NCBI GenBank assembly: GCA_023412655.1
Contig: JAEYNH010000045.1
Location: forward strand, 1 to 11,297
DNA: 11,297 nt
Source of the DNA: Pseudomonadota bacterium
GTDB lineage: Bacteria > Pseudomonadota > Alphaproteobacteria > Caulobacterales > Caulobacteraceae
Reading direction: 5' to 3'
Part shown: one piece after another, positions 5,787 to 11,297 of the stretch
Position numbering within the stretch: position 1 is the first letter of the stretch
How the letters are laid out: each line of letters opens with the position of its first letter
Made by a program: the position numbers and the translations under genes
The notes under the pieces: model-generated
The model's input: the letters and a program-made list of their open reading frames with translations, nothing else
Database searches by the model: none
Told to the model about the DNA's origin: nothing

Positions 5787-6798
5787 GCCGCGTTTAGAGA
5801 AGGCCCCGCCCGCGAACGCAACCCTCAGCCGCCGCGGCGTGCTGACCACCGGCGCCGCCCTGGCGCTCGCCGGCTGCGGCGCAAGTGAGCCGCTGACCGC
5901 CTCGCGTACGCCCCGGCTGGACATGGGGCGGCTCAATGACCAGACCGCCCGCCTCGCCGAGGAGATCCGGCCCGCCGTCCTGGGGATGGGGCTGATGAAC
6001 CTGGAGAGCGGCGAGCACTTCAGCTTCGGCGGCGACCAGCGGTTCCCCCTGGCGGGCGCCTTCGCCCTGCCCCTGGCGGCGGCGGTGCTGGCCGAGACCG
6101 AGGCCGGGCGGCTGTCGCTGGACGAGCAGCTGGTGCTGGACGAGCAGCAGCTCTCCCCGCCGCCGTCCGCCATCGCCCAGGCCTGGCCCGGCCGGCGCGA
6201 CTATACGGCGGCCGAGCTGCTGCGGGCCGCCACCTCGGGCGACAGCACGGCCGCCGACGTGCTGATGAAGCGGGTGGGCGGGCCGGGGGCAGTGACCGCC
6301 TGGCTGGACGGCAAGCGGGTTCGTGGCGTGCGCGTGGACCGCTACGCCCGGCAGGTGCTGGTGGAACGCCACGGCCTGCCCTCCTTCAGGCCCGAGTGGC
6401 GGACCGAGGGCGTGTTCGCCCAGGCCATCGCCATGCAGCCGCAGGAGGCGCGCCTGGCGGCCATGCGCCGCTACATGACCGACCCGCGGGACACGGCCAC
6501 GCCCCAGGGGATGCTGGAGTTCCTGAGCCTGCTCGCCGCGGGCCAGCTGATCCCCCGCCCCGCGGCGCGCAACCTGTTCCGGACGATGAGCCGCGAGCGG
6601 GGCCGGGCGCGCATCGTCTCCGCCGCCCGGTCGGACCTGGGCCTGACCCCGGCCATGGCCGACGTCGGGGTGTTCGCCCTGCCCGAGCGGCGGGCCTACG
6701 CCCTGGCGATCTTCGTGGCCGGTTCCGACCTGGATGGCCCCGGCCGCGCCCGCCTGCTCGGCGAGCTGACGCAGCTGGCGCGGAGCAGCTTGGGATAA
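5785..6798 (+). CDS. Class A beta-lactamase-fold Tat lipoprotein, probably catalytically dead
   Basis: A 337-aa exported protein. Residues 14-31 hold a twin-arginine-like signal (SRRGVL) ending in a lipobox LAGC (C31), so it should be a lipid-anchored periplasmic protein. The rest follows the class A beta-lactamase plan: MNLESG (71-76), RFPLAGAFALPLAAAVL (86-102), SGDSTAADVL (151-160) with GGPGAVTAWL, the omega-loop end DPRDTATP (233-240), and a C-terminal strand AYALAIFVAGS. At the active-site positions, S70 is Gly91, K73 is Ala94, SDN is GDS (152-154), and no KTG appears where expected near 279-284. Glu166 is not clearly present either. Hydrolysis of beta-lactams is therefore unlikely; a binding or scaffolding role on peptidoglycan-like ligands is conceivable. 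The frame is intact and codon use resembles its neighbours, so it does not look like a decaying gene. Confidence 0.87.
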   Translation: MPRLEKAPPANATLSRRGVLTTGAALALAGCGASEPLTASRTPRLDMGRLNDQTARLAEEIRPAVLGMGLMNLESGEHFSFGGDQRFPLAGAFALPLAAAVLAETEAGRLSLDEQLVLDEQQLSPPPSAIAQAWPGRRDYTAAELLRAATSGDSTAADVLMKRVGGPGAVTAWLDGKRVRGVRVDRYARQVLVERHGLPSFRPEWRTEGVFAQAIAMQPQEARLAAMRRYMTDPRDTATPQGMLEFLSLLAAGQLIPRPAARNLFRTMSRERGRARIVSAARSDLGLTPAMADVGVFALPERRAYALAIFVAGSDLDGPGRARLLGELTQLARSSLG

Positions 6799-6814
6799 CA
6801 CGCACCCGCAAGCC

Positions 6815-6843
6815 TTCACGTCAGCGCCTGTGGCGGCTATACG
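6815..6843 (+). promoter_or_regulatory. icd promoter
   Basis: TTCACG (6815-6820) and TATACG (6838-6843) are separated by 17 bp. The GCTATACG context resembles the Caulobacter housekeeping -10 (GCTANAWC). It lies in the 85-bp gap between the lipoprotein stop and the icd start, giving a leader of about 33 nt. Confidence 0.5.
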
Positions 6844-6883
6844 GCCCCCGCATATCGATTACCGTCCGGAGCGCCTTCCCCTC

Positions 6884-8098
6884 ATGGCCAAGATCCAAGT
6901 CGCCAACCCTGTCGTAGACCTCGACGGGGACGAGATGACCCGCATCATCTGGAAGCTCATCAAGGACAAGTTGATCTTCCCGTACCTCGACCTGCCGATC
7001 GAATACTTCGACCTGGGCATCGAGCACCGCGACGCGACCGACGACAAGGTGACGGTCGAGGCCGCCGAGGCGATCAAGAAGTACGGCGTCGGCATCAAGT
7101 GCGCGACGATCACGCCCGACGAGGCCCGCGTCGAGGAATTCAAGCTCAAGAAGATGTGGAAGTCGCCGAACGGCACCATCCGCAACATCCTGGGCGGCGT
7201 CGTCTTCCGCGAGCCGATCATCTGCAAGAACGTGCCGCGCCTGATCCCCGGCTGGACCCAGCCGATCATCGTCGGCCGCCACGCCTTCGGCGACCAGTAC
7301 CGCGCCACCGACTTCCGCGTGCCGGGCAAGGGCAAGCTGAAGATCTCGTGGGAAGGCGACAACGGCGACAAGCTCGAATACGACGTGTTCGACTTCCCGG
7401 GCGGCGGCGTCGCCATGGGGATGTACAACCTCGACGACAGCATCCGCGAGTTCGCACAGGCGTGCCTGGCCTATGGCCTGAACCGCAACTACCCGGTCTA
7501 TCTGTCGACCAAGAACACCATCCTCAAGGCCTATGACGGGCGCTTCAAGGACATCTTCGCCGAGGTCTACGAGGCCGAGTTCGCCGAGCGCTACAAGGCC
7601 GCGGGCCTGACCTACGAGCACCGGCTGATCGACGACATGGTGGCCTCGGCCCTGAAGTGGTCGGGCGCCTTCATCTGGGCCTGCAAGAACTACGACGGCG
7701 ACGTGCAGTCCGACCAGGTGGCCCAGGGCTTCGGCTCGCTCGGCCTGATGACCTCGGTGCTGGTGACCCCGGACGGCAAGACCCTGGAGGCCGAGGCCGC
7801 CCACGGCACCGTCACCCGCCACTACCGCCAGCATCAGCGCGGCGAGAGCACCTCGACCAACTCCATCGCCTCGATCTTCGCCTGGACCCGCGGCCTGGAG
7901 CACCGGGCCAAGCTGGACGGCAACGAGGCCCTGGCCCGCTTCGCCCAGACCCTCGAGAAGGTCTGCGTCGATACGGTGGAAGCCGGCTCGATGACCAAGG
8001 ACCTGGCCCTGCTGGTCGGCGACACCCAGGGCTGGCTGACCACCGAGGGCTTCATCGACAAGGTGGCCGACAACCTGGACAAGGCGCTGGCGGCCTAG
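6884..8098 (+). CDS. icd: NADP-dependent isocitrate dehydrogenase
   Basis: A 404-aa enzyme of the eukaryote-like (type II, homodimeric) NADP-IDH group, not the E. coli type. It catalyses isocitrate + NADP+ to 2-oxoglutarate + CO2 + NADPH in the TCA cycle. Substrate residues are S94, N96, R100, R109 and R132, the last in GRHAFGDQYR, in the same numbering as human IDH1. K210 of TKNT, and the aspartates of LIDD and DGDVQSD, provide the remaining catalytic and metal ligands. HGTVTRHY (308-315) contains the Arg/His pair that recognises the NADP 2'-phosphate. All key residues are present. The start at 6884 gives the conserved N-terminus MAKIQVANPVVDLDGDEMTR; an ATG at 6830 would add 18 unrelated residues. 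It is transcribed alone, with its own promoter and terminator. Confidence 0.98.
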   Translation: MAKIQVANPVVDLDGDEMTRIIWKLIKDKLIFPYLDLPIEYFDLGIEHRDATDDKVTVEAAEAIKKYGVGIKCATITPDEARVEEFKLKKMWKSPNGTIRNILGGVVFREPIICKNVPRLIPGWTQPIIVGRHAFGDQYRATDFRVPGKGKLKISWEGDNGDKLEYDVFDFPGGGVAMGMYNLDDSIREFAQACLAYGLNRNYPVYLSTKNTILKAYDGRFKDIFAEVYEAEFAERYKAAGLTYEHRLIDDMVASALKWSGAFIWACKNYDGDVQSDQVAQGFGSLGLMTSVLVTPDGKTLEAEAAHGTVTRHYRQHQRGESTSTNSIASIFAWTRGLEHRAKLDGNEALARFAQTLEKVCVDTVEAGSMTKDLALLVGDTQGWLTTEGFIDKVADNLDKALAA

Positions 8099-8099
8099 G

Positions 8100-8122
8100 C
8101 CGAAGCCCCGAAGCCCCGAAGC
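8100..8122 (+). repeat. Short tandem repeat after icd
   Basis: The 8-bp unit GAAGCCCC occurs in tandem just after the icd stop codon, with a third partial copy (GAAGCC) before the terminator. It is non-coding and may vary in copy number between strains. Confidence 0.6.
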
Positions 8123-8130
8123 CAGAACGA

Positions 8131-8158
8131 GGGCCCCTGCGAAAGCGGGGGCCCTTTT
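8131..8158 (+). terminator. Intrinsic terminator of icd
   Basis: GGGCCCCTGC (8131-8140) pairs with GCGGGGGCCC (8145-8154), a 10-bp stem with a single G-U wobble, closed by a GAAA tetraloop and followed by TTTT. It lies 32 bp after the icd stop and is a typical Rho-independent terminator on the plus strand. Confidence 0.9.
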
Positions 8159-8171
8159 CGTATCCGCGCCT

Positions 8172-8192
8172 CTTCTCCCCTTGCGGGAGAAG
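8172..8192. repeat. Palindromic element between icd and alaS
   Basis: CTTCTCCC (8172-8179) and GGGAGAAG (8185-8192) form an 8-bp hairpin with loop CTTGC, 4 bp after the alaS stop codon. Short palindromes of the form CTCTCCC-CTTGC-GGGAGAG are frequent interspersed intergenic repeats in alphaproteobacteria. This may be one of them, doubling as the alaS 3' stem. No T-tract follows on the minus strand. Confidence 0.5.
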
Positions 8193-8196
8193 CAGC

Positions 8197-10866
<2,670 letters not shown>

Positions 10867-10873
10867 GGGGTCT

Positions 10874-10935
10874 CGTCTTCGGAACGCACTTTCGGCCCCC
10901 CTATGTGGGGAGCGCGCTCCGTTTACGCGAAGACG
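10874..10935 (-). promoter_or_regulatory. Candidate structured alaS leader
   Basis: An 8-bp inverted repeat, CGTCTTCG (10874-10881) and CGAAGACG (10928-10935), encloses 46 nt. That interior contains a perfect 12-bp palindrome GGAGCGCGCTCC (10909-10920) and a CCCC/GGGG hairpin around 10896-10910. The inner arm ends 7 nt before the alaS start codon, so pairing would include the only plausible Shine-Dalgarno region. It could be an RNA leader switch or an operator; E. coli AlaRS is known to repress its own gene at a palindrome. Evidence is complementarity and position only. No clear promoter is visible. Confidence 0.4.
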
Positions 10936-10994
10936 GGGGGGAAGGGAAAGCGCGCGAGGCCCTGCGCTGGCGGACGGGCCCGGGAAGGGACCGC

Positions 10995-11050
10995 GGAATA
11001 CACGGATGGCACGGAAAGCGGCGGCGCCGTCCGTGTCTTCCGTGTGGTCC
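10995..11050. repeat. Imperfect intergenic palindrome with CACGGA half-motifs
   Basis: The left arm (10995-11017) has the form GGAatACACGGA followed by CACGGA; the right arm (11030-11050) is its imperfect reverse complement (TCCGTG, then TCCGTGT and TCC). The two arms flank a GC-rich centre. Repeats built from CACGGA/TCCGTG units are seen dispersed between genes in many bacteria, so this may be one copy of an interspersed family. The 224-bp interval 10867-11090 has no credible gene; it holds this palindrome and the alaS leader. Confidence 0.5.
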
Positions 11051-11090
11051 GGGGGTTTGATCCTTGGGGAGGGGCGCTTGGCGGGGGGCG

Positions 11091-11297
11091 CTAGCCGGAG
11101 CCCTGCCAGGCGGGCTCGCACGCCGGCTCCGGTGACGGGGCGGCGGGCGTGGGGCGGCGCACGGCGCCGGCGGGGGCGATGGTGAAGCCCAGGCGGGTCA
11201 GCACCCGGCCCACCTGGTCGGCAAGGTCGTCGGTGAACAGGGTCCCGGAGGCGACCTCCTCATGGACGGCGTCGTCGATGAGGTCGTCGAACGCCTC
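11091..11297 (-). CDS. C-terminus of an unidentified protein, cut by the window end
   Basis: The minus strand is open from the window edge to a TAG at 11091-11093, giving the last 68 residues of a gene whose start is outside. The visible part begins with an acidic helical stretch (EAFDDLIDDAVHEEVASG), then FTDDLADQVGRVLTRLGFTIAP. It ends in a Pro/Ala-rich, probably disordered tail with one Cys. The helical part has sensible amino-acid use with no stop, which supports real coding. It does not resemble the C-terminus of RecA, a frequent neighbour of alaS in alphaproteobacteria. I do not recognise the family and assign no function. Confidence 0.65.
   Translation of the reverse strand, partial: EAFDDLIDDAVHEEVASGTLFTDDLADQVGRVLTRLGFTIAPAGAVRRPTPAAPSPEPACEPAWQGSG

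Noticed and set aside
5787..6173. A longer N-terminus for the methyltransferase
   Set aside because: It is antisense to the lipoprotein gene and lies before the first conserved strand of the SPOUT fold.
11091..11297. The partial gene at the right edge as recA
   Set aside because: recA often neighbours alaS, but the visible 68 residues do not resemble the acidic RecA C-terminus, so the name was not assigned.

Overview
This is a GC-rich (roughly 70% by eye), gene-dense bacterial chromosome segment. The NADP-type isocitrate dehydrogenase, the cysteine-free ribosomal protein S4, promoters of the TTGAC / GC(T)ATA type and the Tat lipoprotein signals suggest an alphaproteobacterium, most likely Caulobacteraceae (Caulobacter, Phenylobacterium or a relative). 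That assignment is inference; no rRNA or other direct marker is present.

Left part (1-1772), accessory in character. A short-chain dehydrogenase (minus strand) is divergent from an HxlR-family regulator (plus strand). The gap between them carries an inverted repeat that could be the regulator's operator. Immediately after the regulator, on the minus strand, lie the N-terminal scrap of an aldo/keto reductase and a C-terminal scrap of a metallo-beta-lactamase-fold hydrolase. They sit in one reading frame about 40 bp apart, which looks like a deletion scar.

Middle part (1773-4974). A monothiol glutaredoxin (CGFS type) overlaps a 4HBT-fold thioesterase by 4 bp, and an MscS-family mechanosensitive channel follows. 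A small minus-strand lipoprotein converges on the channel gene and overlaps its 3' end. Next is minus-strand rpsD with its own promoter, a leader of about 118 nt and a clear intrinsic terminator.

Right part (4974-11297). A TrmJ-like SPOUT RNA methyltransferase (minus) and a class A beta-lactamase-fold Tat lipoprotein (plus) are divergent, and their start codons overlap by two bases. The lipoprotein has lost the catalytic Ser, Lys and KTG residues, so it is probably a pseudoenzyme. It is followed by icd (plus) with a good terminator. alaS (minus) comes next, preceded by a structured leader candidate and an intergenic palindromic repeat. The C-terminus of one further unidentified minus-strand gene is cut by the window end.

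Most genes are housekeeping: redox and Fe-S handling, translation, tRNA modification and charging, TCA cycle and osmotic protection. No mobile element, CRISPR array, rRNA or tRNA gene was seen. The least ordinary items are the catalytically dead beta-lactamase homologue, the fused gene scraps at 1320-1580 and the nested leader structure before alaS.
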